From positions 1 to 64,000 of the forward strand of contig NZ_WBMS02000011.1 in NCBI RefSeq assembly GCF_008923205.2: a stretch of 64,000 bases of DNA, in the 5' to 3' direction. The notes beneath the pieces are model-generated. The model had not been told where the DNA came from and ran no database searches. It saw only the letters and a program-made list of their open reading frames with translations. The position numbers were made by a program, and so were the translations under genes. Source of the DNA: Actinomadura physcomitrii. Lineage in GTDB: Bacteria > Actinomycetota > Actinomycetes > Streptosporangiales > Streptosporangiaceae. Positions 18,633 through 27,947 of this stretch are shown here, piece after piece. How positions within the stretch are numbered: position 1 is the first letter of the stretch; each line of letters starts with the position of its first letter.

Positions 18633-19316
18633 TCAGACACGCTCGCCCGCCAGGTACCGCAGCAGCGCGAGGTCGCCGATCCGGGTGATCTCCGCCAGCC
18701 GCATCGGCCGCTCCGGCGACTGCGGGAACACCCCCGACCGGACGAACCGCGGCGCCGACGGGTCCCCGACGAAGAACGGCGCCACGACCAGCTGCAGCTC
18801 GTCCGCCAGCCCCGACGTGAGGAACAGCGTGTGGATCGCGCCGCCGCCCTCCACCATGAGCCGCCGCACGCCCCGCGCGGACAGGTCGGCCAGCACCACC
18901 GGCAGCTCCAGCGGCTCGCCCGCGTCGACGACCTCGCCCAGCCCGTCCAGCCGCCCCGCGAGCTCCGCGGCCGTCCCGGACGGCGCGTACACCAGCTTCG
19001 GCGACTCGCCCGTGGTGAAGAACCGCGCGCCCGGATCGAGGTCGCCACTCCACGTCAGCGTCACCTTGGTGAGGTCGGGCGGCAGCCCCCGGGAGGCCCG
19101 CCGCTCCCGCCGCGCCTGCGAGCGGATCAGCAGCTTCGGGTCGTCGGCCCGCACGGTCCCGGCACCGACGAGGATCGCGTCGCAGCCGGCGCGCACCGCG
19201 TCGACCCGGTCGAAGTCCGCGGCGCTGGACAGCCGCAGCCGTTCGGGCGCCGCGTCGTCGATGTACCCGTCGACCGACATCGCGCAGCTCAGCAGCACGT
19301 AAGGACGATCACCCAC
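18633..19316 (-). CDS. RibD C-terminal/dihydrofolate-reductase-fold pyrimidine reductase
   Basis: Protein of 227 residues of the RibD_C family, NADPH-dependent reductases of riboflavin-type pyrimidines. Visible features are the N-terminal strand VLLSCAMSVDGYIDD, the segment ILVGAGTVRADDP and the nucleotide-binding glycine motif LMVEGGGAIHTLF. It is followed directly by the deaminase-fold gene on the same strand (8 bases between its stop and the chosen ATG). The pair could make a riboflavin precursor or act in secondary metabolism or salvage. The start is the first plausible codon after the upstream gene-free region. Confidence 0.85.
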   Translation of the reverse strand: MGDRPYVLLSCAMSVDGYIDDAAPERLRLSSAADFDRVDAVRAGCDAILVGAGTVRADDPKLLIRSQARRERRASRGLPPDLTKVTLTWSGDLDPGARFFTTGESPKLVYAPSGTAAELAGRLDGLGEVVDAGEPLELPVVLADLSARGVRRLMVEGGGAIHTLFLTSGLADELQLVVAPFFVGDPSAPRFVRSGVFPQSPERPMRLAEITRIGDLALLRYLAGERV

Positions 19317-19753
19317 CGCCCCAGCCTAGAACCTGCCGCCCCACCCCCGAACCAAGGCGCCCAAGGCACGCCAGCCGACCGACAGACGCGAAGCCGAGCC
19401 AAGCCCGCAGGCGAAGCCGAGGCGAGCCCGGCACCCGGGCGCTCCTGGCCGACCCACCACGCGGGAGGTCCTGGCTGGCCTGCCGCGCGGATCCGTCAGT
19501 TGGTCGAGGGACGCGATGCCAGGGGCGAGTCGGTAAAAGTGCGGTGAGCTGAGCTTGCGCGCGAGCGCGTTATCTGAGCGGTGGGGGCGATGCCGGAGGC
19601 GAGCCCCCACCGGGAAGCTCGCGAAGCGAGTGCGCGCTCGCCCAATACCGGTCAAGGGCCGAGCCGCTAGGCGAGGCCCTTGGGCCGGGATTGAAGCCAA
19701 CACGGCGTTTCTGCGCCGGATGTGTCGGACGGGCTGCCTATGGTTGCTGCGAC
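19317..19753. other. Gene-free divergent region with two hairpins
   Basis: About 437 bases lie between the divergent reductase and sbcD genes. I see no convincing coding sequence; the minus-strand frame at 19326-19703 has an Arg-rich composition and no family resemblance. The region repeats short motifs such as GCGAAGCCGAG and holds two hairpins: a 10-bp stem at 19579-19588/19603-19612 (arm CGGTGGGGGC) and an 8-bp stem at 19653-19660/19675-19682 (arm CAAGGGCC). The promoter of sbcD should lie after the second hairpin. Confidence 0.5.
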
Positions 19754-20884
19754 ATGCGAATCCTGCACACCTCCGACTGGCATCTGGGCAGATCGTTTCA
19801 CCGCGAGGATCTGCTGGCCGCGCAGGCGGCGTTCGTCGACGACCTCGTCGCGACGGTGCGCGAGCAGCGGGTCGACTGTGTGCTCGTGTCGGGCGACGTC
19901 TATGACCGGGCGCTGCCGGCGGTCGACGCGGTGCGGTTGTGCGATGAGGCGCTGGCGCGGCTCGCGGAGCTGACGCGGGTTGTGCTGATCGCGGGGAATC
20001 ACGACTCGGCGCGGCGGCTCGGGTTCGGGTCGGCGTTGATGGACGGCGCGGGCGTGCACGTCCGCACCGATTTCGCGCGCGTGGGGGAGCCGGTCGTCGT
20101 CGGCGACGCGGCGATCTACGGCATCCCGTATCTGGAGCCGGAGCTGGTGCGGCATCCGTGGGAGCTGGAGGAGCGGACGCATGCGGCGGCGCTCACCGAG
20201 GCGATGCGGCGGGTCCGCGCGGACGCGGCGGAGCGTCCCGGGCTGCGTTCGGTGGTGCTGGCGCACGCGTTCGTGACGGGCGGTGAGAGCAGCGAGAGCG
20301 AGCGCGACATCTCGGTGGGCGGTTCGGCGCAGGTTGCGGCGTCGGTGTTCGACGGCGTCGACTACGCGGCGCTCGGGCATCTGCACGGCCGCTGGGCGAT
20401 CACGGACCGGGTCCGCTATTCGGGGTCGCCGCTGGCGTACTCGTTCTCCGAGGAGCATCACGTCAAGGGGTCGTGGCTCGTCGATCTGCGCGCGGACGGG
20501 GTGAGCGCGGAGTTCGTGGAGGCGCCCGTGCCGCGGCGGCTGGCGCGTGTCAGGGGCCGCATCGACGACCTGCTGACGGGTGCGGAGTTCGAGAGGTACG
20601 AGGACCGCTGGCTTCAGATCACGCTGACCGACGAGCGCCGACCGTCGGCGGCGATGGAGCGGCTGCGCCGCCGCTTCCCGTACGCGCTGGTGCTCGGGTT
20701 CGAGCCCGAGGGCGGCGGCACCGACGACGCCCGCACCTGGACGGAGCGGGTCCGCGAGCGGTCGGAGTCCGAGATCGCCGGCGACTTCGTCGCGGAGGTG
20801 ACCGACGGGCCCGCGACGGAGGCGGAGCGCGCGCTGCTGGACGAGGCGTTCGAGCACTGCCGCCGGAAGGAGGCGCTGGCGTGA
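19754..20884 (+). CDS. sbcD: Exonuclease SbcCD, nuclease subunit D
   Basis: Mre11-type nuclease of 376 residues, partner of SbcC in trimming hairpins, processing double-strand breaks and opening blocked ends. Metallophosphatase motifs run in order: SDWHLGR, SGDVYDR, GNHDSARR, LAHAF and GHLHGRW, carrying the metal-binding Asp, His and Asn residues. A capping and SbcC-contact region follows. ATG 19754 is chosen because the conserved N-terminal strand MRILHTSDWHLG starts there; frames upstream have no family match. Its stop overlaps the sbcC GTG, so the two subunits are translationally coupled. Confidence 0.95.
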   Translation: MRILHTSDWHLGRSFHREDLLAAQAAFVDDLVATVREQRVDCVLVSGDVYDRALPAVDAVRLCDEALARLAELTRVVLIAGNHDSARRLGFGSALMDGAGVHVRTDFARVGEPVVVGDAAIYGIPYLEPELVRHPWELEERTHAAALTEAMRRVRADAAERPGLRSVVLAHAFVTGGESSESERDISVGGSAQVAASVFDGVDYAALGHLHGRWAITDRVRYSGSPLAYSFSEEHHVKGSWLVDLRADGVSAEFVEAPVPRRLARVRGRIDDLLTGAEFERYEDRWLQITLTDERRPSAAMERLRRRFPYALVLGFEPEGGGTDDARTWTERVRERSESEIAGDFVAEVTDGPATEAERALLDEAFEHCRRKEALA

Positions 20885-23800
20885 GGCTCCACCGGCTGGA
20901 GGTCGCCGCGTTCGGCCCGTTCTCCGGGACGGAGGAGATCGACTTCGACGCGCTGTCGGACGCGGGGCTGTTCCTCATCCAGGGCCGGACGGGCGCGGGG
21001 AAGACGAGCATCCTGGACGCGGTGTGCTTCGCGCTGTACGGGCAGGTCCCGGGCGTGCGGAACGCGGTGAAGGGGCTGCGCAGCGACCACGCGGCGCCGG
21101 GCGCGGGGCCGCGCGTGGTGCTGGAGACGACGATCCGGGGCCGCCGGCTGCGGGTGACGCGGTCGCCGGCGTGGGAGCGGCCGAAGCTGCGCGGGTCCGG
21201 GACGACGACCGAGCACGCGAAGGTGATCCTGGAGGAGTTCGAGCGCGGCGGCTGGACGGGGCTCACCACCCGGCTGGACGAGGCGGGCGACCTGATCTCG
21301 CGGCTGCTCGGGATGAACGCGGCGCAGTTCTGCCAGGTGGCGCTGCTGCCGCAGGGCGAGTTCGCGGGGTTCCTGCGGGCGGGCGCGGACGAGCGCCGCA
21401 AGGTGCTGGAGCGGCTGTTCGCGACGGAGGTGTTCGCGCAGGTCGAGAAGTGGCTGGCGGATCGGCGGGCCGCGACGGGCCGGGAGGCGGCCGAGCTGGC
21501 CGCCGCGGCGTCCTCGATCGCGGACCGGGTGGCGGAGGCGACCGGCTCGGTGGCGCCGCACGGTGAGCGTCCGGCGGTTCCGGCGCCGCGCCGGGGCGAG
21601 CAGGTCCCGGAGCGGGCCGCCGATGTGGAGGTGCTGCCGGCGTGGGCGGCGGAGCTGGCGGGCGAGCACGCCGACGTCCGCGCGGTCGCCGACCGGCTGC
21701 GCGACGAGGCGGACGCGGCGGTGCGGGCGGCGCGCGAGGCGCTGGAGGCCGGGCGGGAGGTGGCGGATCGGCGGCGGCGGCACGCCGACGCGCTGGCGCG
21801 CCGTGACGCGCTCACCGCGCGCGCGGAGGAGCGGTCGCGGCTGGCGTCGGAGCTCGACGCCGCCGCGCGCGCCGACCGGGTCGTGCCGCTGGTGCGCGCC
21901 GTGCAGGACCGGCATGTCCGCGCGGTCCAGGCGCGCCGGTGGGCCGAGGAGACCCGGTCCCGGGTCGGGGCGCTGCTTCCGCCGAGCGCGTCCGAGGACG
22001 TCCTGGCGAAGGCCGAGCGGGCGCGCCGCGACGAGATGGCGAAGCTGGCGGACCGCAGGCAGGAGGCCGCGCGGCTCGCCGAGCTGGAGGCCGAGCGGGC
22101 GGAGCTGGAGCGCGAGCTGGAGCGCCTCGAGCCGGAGGAGGCGCGGATCGCCGCGGCGCTCGCCGAGCTGCCCGGCGTCGTCGAGGCGCGGCGCGCCGAG
22201 CTGGACGAGGCGCGGATCGCCGCGGCGGGCCGTCCGGGAGCCGAGGCCGCGGTCGCCGAGGCGCGCCGCCGGCTCGACGCGGCGCACCGCCGCGACCAGG
22301 TCGGGCACCTGCTCGGCGAGGCGGAGGCCGCGCACCGCGACGCGGTCGACGCCGCGCAGGACGCCCGGCAGCACGTCCTCGACCTGCGGCAGGCGCGGCT
22401 CGACGGGATGGCGGCCGTCCTCGCCGAGGAGCTGGCGGACGGCGAGCCCTGCCGGGTCTGCGGCTCCACCGAGCATCCGGCCCCGGTCACCTCGCTGGCG
22501 CTGATCCCGACGGAGGAGCAGGTCGACGAGGCGCAGGCCGCCGCCGACCGCGCGCAGCACGTCCGGGAGGACGCGGCGCGCCGGGTGGAGGCGTTGCGCA
22601 CCGAGCGCGACGGCCTGCTGGAGACCGTCGGCGAGGCGGCGGCCGACGCCCTCGCCGCAGACCTGGCGGAGGCGGAGGACCTGCTCGCCGCGGCGACGGC
22701 GCGGGCCGCGGAGGCCGACCGGCTGGAGAGCGAAGTGCACCGCGACGAGCGGGAGCTCGAACGCGTCCGCGACGCCCGGGACGGCAACGTCCGCGCGCTG
22801 ACCGAGAACCGCACCCGGCGCGCGGAGCTCGACGCCGAGGAGAAGCGGCTGCGCGCGGCGCTGGACGAGGCGCGCGGCACCGACCCGACCCTGGAGGCGC
22901 GCATCGACCGGCTCGGCCGCGAGGCCGGCGCGCTGGCCGAGGCGATGGACGCGCTCCGGGAGGCCGACCGCGCCGCCGAGGAGCTCGCCGCCGCTCGCGC
23001 GCAGGCCAAGGCCACCGCGGAGGAGGAGGGTTTCCGCACGCCGGAGGAGGTGCTCGCCGCCGCGATGCCGGACGAGGACCAGGCCGCGCTGCGCGACCGG
23101 CTCCGCCGCTTCGACGACGAGGAGGCCCTCGTCCGCGACCTGCTCGCCGACCGGGCGCTGGCGGAGGCCGCCGCCGGGCCCGCGCCCGACCTGGACGCGC
23201 TCGAGGCGGCCCTCGCGGAGGCGGAGGACGCCAGGACCGGTGCCGCGTCCGCCGCCGACCGGGCCCGGCACCGCTGCGAGCGGCTCGCGCGGCTGCGCGC
23301 CGACCTCGGCGCCGCCGTCCGTGACTGGCGTCCGGCAGCGGAGCGGTACCGGGTCGCCGAGCGGCTCGCCGGGCTGACGTCCGGCAAGCACGCCGCGAAC
23401 CGGCGCTCGATGTCGCTGTCGGCGTACGTGCTGGCCGCGCGGCTGGAGCAGGTCGTGGCCGCCGCGAACGAGCGGCTCGACCGGATGTCGGGCGGCCGCT
23501 ACGCGCTCGTGCACACCACCGACAAGGCGGCGGGCGACCGCAGCCACGGCGCGGGCGGGCTCGGGCTGCGCGTCGCCGACGCGTGGACGGGCCTGGACCG
23601 CGACCCGGTGACGCTGTCGGGCGGCGAGTCGTTCATCTGCTCGCTGTCGCTGGCGCTCGGCCTCGCCGACGTCGTCACCGCGGAGGCGGGCGGCGCGGAG
23701 ATCGGCACGCTGTTCGTCGACGAGGGCTTCGGCAGCCTCGACGAGGACACCCTCGACGAGGTGATGGACGTGCTGGACGGCCTGCGCGACGGCGGCCGCG

Positions 23801-23904
23801 CCGTCGGCATCGTCAGCCACGTCGCGGAGCTGCGGGCGCGGATCCCGGCGCAGCTCCGCGTCACCAAGGAGCGCGGCGGCTCCACCGCCCGCATCGTCGT
23901 CTAA
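20881..23904 (+). CDS. sbcC: Exonuclease SbcCD, ATPase subunit C
   Basis: Rad50-type ATPase of 1007 residues. Walker A GRTGAGKTS near residue 40, two long coiled coils, the zinc-hook CRVCGSTEHP in the middle, signature LSGGESF and Walker B TLFVDEGFGSLDED near the C-terminus are all visible. With SbcD it forms an ATP-regulated DNA end-processing machine. GTG 20881 overlaps the sbcD stop (GTGA). A hairpin follows the gene and a convergent methyltransferase begins beyond it. This protein has the zinc hook that the SMC-like ATPase at 6791-9961 lacks, which helps tell the two apart. Confidence 0.95.
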   Translation: MRLHRLEVAAFGPFSGTEEIDFDALSDAGLFLIQGRTGAGKTSILDAVCFALYGQVPGVRNAVKGLRSDHAAPGAGPRVVLETTIRGRRLRVTRSPAWERPKLRGSGTTTEHAKVILEEFERGGWTGLTTRLDEAGDLISRLLGMNAAQFCQVALLPQGEFAGFLRAGADERRKVLERLFATEVFAQVEKWLADRRAATGREAAELAAAASSIADRVAEATGSVAPHGERPAVPAPRRGEQVPERAADVEVLPAWAAELAGEHADVRAVADRLRDEADAAVRAAREALEAGREVADRRRRHADALARRDALTARAEERSRLASELDAAARADRVVPLVRAVQDRHVRAVQARRWAEETRSRVGALLPPSASEDVLAKAERARRDEMAKLADRRQEAARLAELEAERAELERELERLEPEEARIAAALAELPGVVEARRAELDEARIAAAGRPGAEAAVAEARRRLDAAHRRDQVGHLLGEAEAAHRDAVDAAQDARQHVLDLRQARLDGMAAVLAEELADGEPCRVCGSTEHPAPVTSLALIPTEEQVDEAQAAADRAQHVREDAARRVEALRTERDGLLETVGEAAADALAADLAEAEDLLAAATARAAEADRLESEVHRDERELERVRDARDGNVRALTENRTRRAELDAEEKRLRAALDEARGTDPTLEARIDRLGREAGALAEAMDALREADRAAEELAAARAQAKATAEEEGFRTPEEVLAAAMPDEDQAALRDRLRRFDDEEALVRDLLADRALAEAAAGPAPDLDALEAALAEAEDARTGAASAADRARHRCERLARLRADLGAAVRDWRPAAERYRVAERLAGLTSGKHAANRRSMSLSAYVLAARLEQVVAAANERLDRMSGGRYALVHTTDKAAGDRSHGAGGLGLRVADAWTGLDRDPVTLSGGESFICSLSLALGLADVVTAEAGGAEIGTLFVDEGFGSLDEDTLDEVMDVLDGLRDGGRAVGIVSHVAELRARIPAQLRVTKERGGSTARIVV

Positions 23905-23910
23905 GCGAAC

Positions 23911-23934
23911 CCTCGGCGGCTCCGGCCGCCGCGG
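23911..23934. terminator. Bidirectional hairpin terminator after sbcC
   Basis: A 10-bp stem with one mismatch (23911-23920 with 23925-23934) and a TCCG tetraloop lies between the convergent sbcC and methyltransferase genes. Confidence 0.6.
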
Positions 23935-23936
23935 GG

Positions 23937-24728
23937 TCAGGGTTTGCGGCCGACGCCCGCGACCAGCCAGCCCGTCGCCGGCTCGTGCGGGCGGTCGGGG
24001 CGCCATTCGGGCGCGGGCACGAGGCCGGGCTCGACCAGATCGAGGCCGTCGAAGAACGCGGCGATCCGGGACCGGGAGCGCGAGGTGAACACCAGCCCGG
24101 CGTCGGCGACGATCCGGTCCTGCAGGGCGCGCTCGCAGGACGTCATCGCGTCGTCGGTGAAGTCGCAGATCGCGAGGTGCGAGCCGGGCGCCATCGCGTC
24201 GGTGAACGCGCGGACGATGCCTTCCGGGTCCTCCTCGTCGAGGATCGCGTCGAGCGTCGCGGTCATCAGCACGCCGACCGGGCGGCGCAGGTCGATGAGC
24301 GCGGTGACCTCCGGGTCGGCGAGGACCGCGTGCGGTTTGCGGGCGTCGCCGTGCACCGCCGTCGCGTTCGGCACGGCGTGCAGCAGCGCCTGGTAGTGGA
24401 CGACGGCGACGCGGTCGTTGTCGACGTACACGACGCGGCCGGCGGCGTCGCGGGCGTGCACGACCTCGTGCACGTTGCCCTTCCCGGGCAGGCCGCAGCC
24501 GACGTCGAGGAACTGCCGGACGCCCTCGTCCAGCATGTGGCGGACGGCGCGGCGCAGGAACTTGCGGTTCTCGCGGGGCAGCAGCCGGGCGGCGCGGAAG
24601 GAGCCGAACGCCTCGATGGCGACTTCGCGGTCGGCGCAGTAGTTGTCCTTGCCGCCGAGCGAGTAGTCGTAGATGCGGTTGAGGGCGGCGCCCGGGGAGC
24701 CGGGACCGGGGGACAGGCGATCTGTCAT
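23937..24728 (-). CDS. SAM-dependent methyltransferase, DUF574 family
   Basis: Protein of 263 residues of the actinobacterial DUF574 (Methyltransf_19) family. The diagnostic N-terminus NRIYDYSLGGKDNY is present. It is followed by the SAM-binding motif QFLDVGCGLPGKGN and the acidic strand VVYVDNDRVAV, which holds the adenosine ribose. These proteins are very numerous in filamentous actinobacteria and often sit near regulators; their substrates are unknown. ATG 24728 has an upstream GGGGAGACG. The gene converges on sbcC across a hairpin and is probably monocistronic. Confidence 0.9.
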   Translation of the reverse strand: MTDRLSPGPGSPGAALNRIYDYSLGGKDNYCADREVAIEAFGSFRAARLLPRENRKFLRRAVRHMLDEGVRQFLDVGCGLPGKGNVHEVVHARDAAGRVVYVDNDRVAVVHYQALLHAVPNATAVHGDARKPHAVLADPEVTALIDLRRPVGVLMTATLDAILDEEDPEGIVRAFTDAMAPGSHLAICDFTDDAMTSCERALQDRIVADAGLVFTSRSRSRIAAFFDGLDLVEPGLVPAPEWRPDRPHEPATGWLVAGVGRKP

Positions 24729-24888
24729 CGTCTCCCCTCGACTGGGAGCGGGGTGGGTCGAGGAGCCTCCACTCTAGTGGATCTCGATCACCGTACGCTG
24801 GTCCACTGTCGCGGAAAGCCACCATTGACCGGGGCCCGGATGCCCGCGCCCGGCCTCCCGGGATCGGGCACGGGCCCGGCGCGGCGGG

Positions 24889-25257
24889 TCAGCGGGAGAT
24901 GAAGTCCAGGATCACGTTGTGCACGTGGTGGCTCTTGTCGGCGCCGCGGAACTCGACCTCGTAGGAGATGGTCCCGACGTTGATCGCGATCGAGCCGGAG
25001 GAGAAGTAGGGCCCCGCCCACGACTTGTTGCTGACCACGCTGACCGAAGTGATCTTGGAGTAGGGGATGCTGGTGATCGCGTACTTCTTGCCGGCGAAGC
25101 TCTTGTCCTGGATGATCACGCGCCGGTCGGTGAGGCCGACGAACCCGGTGCCGGTGCCGATCGCGTCGTAGACCGCGATGACCTGCTCGCCGGGCAGCAG
25201 CCCGCTCTCGATCTGCTTGAGCTGGCCCGACCTGTCGTGCTCGACGCCGTCGCCCAT
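24889..25257 (-). CDS. Bacterial PH-domain protein (YvbH-like)
   Basis: Small soluble protein of 122 residues. Segments GLLPGEQVIAVYDAIGTGTG, LTDRRVIIQDK and IPYSKITSVSV, and a C-terminal helix ending in VILDFISR, match the bacterial pleckstrin-homology fold of the YvbH type. No signal peptide or membrane segment is present. ATG 25257 is preceded by GGGGAGACG at good spacing. A 19-bp tandem repeat lies just upstream. Function is unknown; such proteins are thought to oligomerise, possibly in stress responses, but nothing in the context narrows this. Confidence 0.8.
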   Translation of the reverse strand: MGDGVEHDRSGQLKQIESGLLPGEQVIAVYDAIGTGTGFVGLTDRRVIIQDKSFAGKKYAITSIPYSKITSVSVVSNKSWAGPYFSSGSIAINVGTISYEVEFRGADKSHHVHNVILDFISR

Positions 25258-25277
25258 GTCCGTCTCCCCTGCTCGCT

Positions 25278-25325
25278 GGTGGTCCGAGCGCTCGTGGGTG
25301 GTGCGAGTGCTCGTGGGTGGTCCGA
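25278..25325 (-). repeat. 19-bp tandem repeat upstream of the PH-domain gene
   Basis: Two 19-base units (25278-25296 and 25297-25315) differ at two positions and are followed by a third partial unit (25316-25325). The shared core is GGTGGT(C/G)CGAG(C/T)GCTCGTG. They lie 20-70 bases upstream of the ATG at 25257, where a promoter or operator would be expected. Iterated regulator sites are one reading. Confidence 0.55.
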
Positions 25326-25406
25326 CACGTTTCGACGAGCGTAGACCGCCCGCCGTTCCCGGGGCCCGGGCTTCGCGCCGTCCGGGCTTCCCGCCGCCCG
25401 GCTCGC

Positions 25407-27881
25407 TCAGGCGTCCGGCTCCGGGGCGTCGCGGTGCCGCGCCGCCCACCACGCGGCCACCTGGGCGCGCGACCCGAACCCGAGCTTGCCGAGGATGTTG
25501 GCCACGTGCCGCCCGGCCGTCCCGGGGCTGATGACGAGCTCCGCGGCGATCTCCCGGTTGGTCAGCCCGGCGGCGAGCAGCGCCGCCACCTCCAGTTCGC
25601 GTGGTGTGAGCGTGCTCGCGGGACGCACCGGACGCGTGCCCGCGCCCGGCGGGGCGTCCGTCCCCGCCTCCGGCGAATCGGTAGGCGCGGTGGCGCGGGC
25701 GATCGCCTCGTCCATCTCCATGGCCCGGCCCCGCGCCCACAGGTGCGCGACCGCCGGCGGGCCGAGCCGGGTCCGGGCGTCCTCCAGCAGCGTCTCCTGG
25801 CGCGCCCCGGCGGACGGCGACGCGGGGACGCCCGCCCTCTCCCGCAGCGCCGACGCCGCGCCCAGCAGCTCGACCGCGCGGGCGGCGCCGCCCTCGCGCA
25901 GGGCCAGCGCCGCGCACAGTTCCAGCACGCGCGCGATGGCGTTGCGCCGCCCGGTGAGCGCGGTGAGGCGCAGGCTCTCGTCCAGGTGGCGCCGGGCGGC
26001 GCCGAGGTCGCCGAGCGCGGTGGCGGCGGCGCCGAGCCCGGCCAGGCAGCGGGCCCGCTGCGGGCGCAGCCCGTCCGGGTCGCCGACGATGGCGTGCGCC
26101 TCGCGGTAGAGCCGCGCCGCGCGTTCCGGGTCGCCCTGGACGAGCGCGATGAGGCCGAGCCCGATCAGCGTGTTCGCCGCCAGCCCGAGGTGGCCCATCC
26201 GGCGGAAGACGGCCAGCGACTCCTCGTTGAACCGCGTCGCGGTCCGCAGCCGTCCGTGCCGCGCCGACAGGGCCGCGAGCGCGGAGAGGGCGAGCGCCTC
26301 GTTGAACGGCTCGCCGCCCGTGTGCGCGCGCCGCCGGACCCCGTCCAGGACGGTCTCGGCGTCCGCGTCGTCTCCGCAGCGCATGCCGATGAGCGCCAGT
26401 GTCGTGAGGCAGCCGTCCACGCCCGCCCGGTCGCCCAGCGCTTGGAACGCCTCCCGCGCTTCGCCGACCCGGGCCCTGGCCTCGTCGTAGTCGCCGTGGT
26501 CGTAGCAGACCTCGCCGTACGCGCGGCACGCGCGCGCCCGTACCTCGGGCTCCACCGGGCCGGGCAGGGCGAAGCAGCGCTCGAACCACGAGACGCCCTC
26601 GGCCACCCGCCCCTGGATCAGCCAGTACCAGCGCAGCGACGTGCACAGCCGCAGCCCGGCGCGGACGTCCCCGGCCCGCGTCGCGGCGTCGAACGCGGCG
26701 CGGAAGTTCTCCGACTCGGCCTTGACGGACTCGAACGCGGCGAGGCGGCGCTCCCACGCCACGAACGGGTCGAGCCAGCCGTCCCGCTCCAGCCGCTCCG
26801 CCAGCTCCACCATGTGGCCCCGGTGCCGGGCGGTGATCGCGTCCGCCTCGCCGGAGGCGGCGAGGCGCTCGGCGGCGTAGTGCCGGATGGTCTCCAGCAG
26901 CCGGTGCCGCGCCGGCTCGTCGGTCACCACCAGCGACTTGGCCGCCAGGTCGCCGAGGACGTCCAGCACGTCGAGCCCGTCGCCGCACACCCGCTCGGCG
27001 GACTCCAGCGTCCAGCCGCCCGCGAACACCGACAGCCGCCGCAGCAGCACGCGCTCGTCGGGGCCCAGCAGGTCGTGGCTCCAGTCGACGGTGGCGCGCA
27101 GCGTCCGCTGCCGCGCCGCCGCGGTCCTGCTGCCCCGCACCAGCAGCCGGAACCGCTCGTCCAGCCGGTCGGCGATCTGCTCGACGGTCAGGAAGGCGAC
27201 CCGGGCGGCGGCCAGCTCCAGCGCGAGCGGCATCCCGTCCAGGCCGCGGGCGAGCCGCACGACCACCGGCGCGTTGCCGCTGGTCAGCCCGAAGCCGGGG
27301 CGCGCGGCGGCGGCCCGCTCGGCGAACAGCCGGATCGCCGCGTGCCCGCCGATCCGGTCCACGTCCGTGACGGACTCGGCGGGCAGGTCCAGCGGCGGCA
27401 CCCGCCGCACCACCTCGCCCGGGAGGCGCAGCGGCTCGCGGCTCGTGGCCAGCACGTGCAGCGCCGGGCAGTCGCCGAGCAGCCGGTGCGCGAACACCGC
27501 GCAGCCCTCCACCAGGTGCTCGCAGTTGTCGAGGACGAGCAGCATTCCGCGGGCGCGCAGCGCGGCGAGCAGCGTGTCGGCCGGCGGCCGTCCCGGCTCC
27601 TCCGCGACGCCGACGGCCGCCGCCACGGCCTGCGGCACCAGCCGGGCGTCGCGCACGTCGGCGAGCGGCACCAGCCATGCCCCGCCGGGGAACCGGCCGG
27701 CCACCCCGGCGGCCAGGTGCCGCGCCAGCCGCGTCTTGCCGATCCCGCCCGGGCCCGCCAGCGTGACGAGCCGCTCGCCGGGCAGGAGCGCGGCCAGCTC
27801 GGCCATCTCGCGCTCCCGCCCGACGAAGCGGGTCGTCTCCGCCGGCAGGTTGTGGCGGCCCGGCCCCGAGCCCTGCGTCAT
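25407..27881 (-). CDS. LuxR-family regulator with N-terminal AAA/NB-ARC-type ATPase
   Basis: Large transcriptional regulator of 824 residues. Residues 13-45 include NLPAETTRFVGREREM, the usual start of these STAND ATPases. Walker A GPGGIGKTRLARHLA and Walker B-like MLLVLDNCEHLV follow, then a winged helix and a long TPR-like helical array. A C-terminal LuxR helix-turn-helix (LTPRELEVAALLAAG, REIAAELVISPGT) binds DNA. The ATG at 27881 is preferred to an earlier frame start at 27962 because the conserved N-terminus begins there. Such proteins switch target genes in response to ligand or partner binding; targets here are unknown. A 20-bp hairpin isolates it from the gene upstream. Confidence 0.88.
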   Translation of the reverse strand: MTQGSGPGRHNLPAETTRFVGREREMAELAALLPGERLVTLAGPGGIGKTRLARHLAAGVAGRFPGGAWLVPLADVRDARLVPQAVAAAVGVAEEPGRPPADTLLAALRARGMLLVLDNCEHLVEGCAVFAHRLLGDCPALHVLATSREPLRLPGEVVRRVPPLDLPAESVTDVDRIGGHAAIRLFAERAAAARPGFGLTSGNAPVVVRLARGLDGMPLALELAAARVAFLTVEQIADRLDERFRLLVRGSRTAAARQRTLRATVDWSHDLLGPDERVLLRRLSVFAGGWTLESAERVCGDGLDVLDVLGDLAAKSLVVTDEPARHRLLETIRHYAAERLAASGEADAITARHRGHMVELAERLERDGWLDPFVAWERRLAAFESVKAESENFRAAFDAATRAGDVRAGLRLCTSLRWYWLIQGRVAEGVSWFERCFALPGPVEPEVRARACRAYGEVCYDHGDYDEARARVGEAREAFQALGDRAGVDGCLTTLALIGMRCGDDADAETVLDGVRRRAHTGGEPFNEALALSALAALSARHGRLRTATRFNEESLAVFRRMGHLGLAANTLIGLGLIALVQGDPERAARLYREAHAIVGDPDGLRPQRARCLAGLGAAATALGDLGAARRHLDESLRLTALTGRRNAIARVLELCAALALREGGAARAVELLGAASALRERAGVPASPSAGARQETLLEDARTRLGPPAVAHLWARGRAMEMDEAIARATAPTDSPEAGTDAPPGAGTRPVRPASTLTPRELEVAALLAAGLTNREIAAELVISPGTAGRHVANILGKLGFGSRAQVAAWWAARHRDAPEPDA

Positions 27882-27947
27882 GCGTCCCGCCGTGCGTCGT
27901 GGACCCCTGTGCAGAAGTCTGGCAGCGGCGGCCCGCTCCGGCCAGAT

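Noticed and set aside
19326..19703. Open minus-strand frame of 125 codons in the gap before sbcD
   Set aside because: Arg/Gly/Ala-rich sequence with no domain, no ribosome site and clear repeat structure at DNA level; judged non-coding.
20614..24825. Very long minus-strand frame opposite sbcC
   Set aside because: Shadow of the GC-rich sbcC reading frame: repetitive Arg/Ala/Pro translation without motifs, while sbcC itself has all Rad50 motifs.
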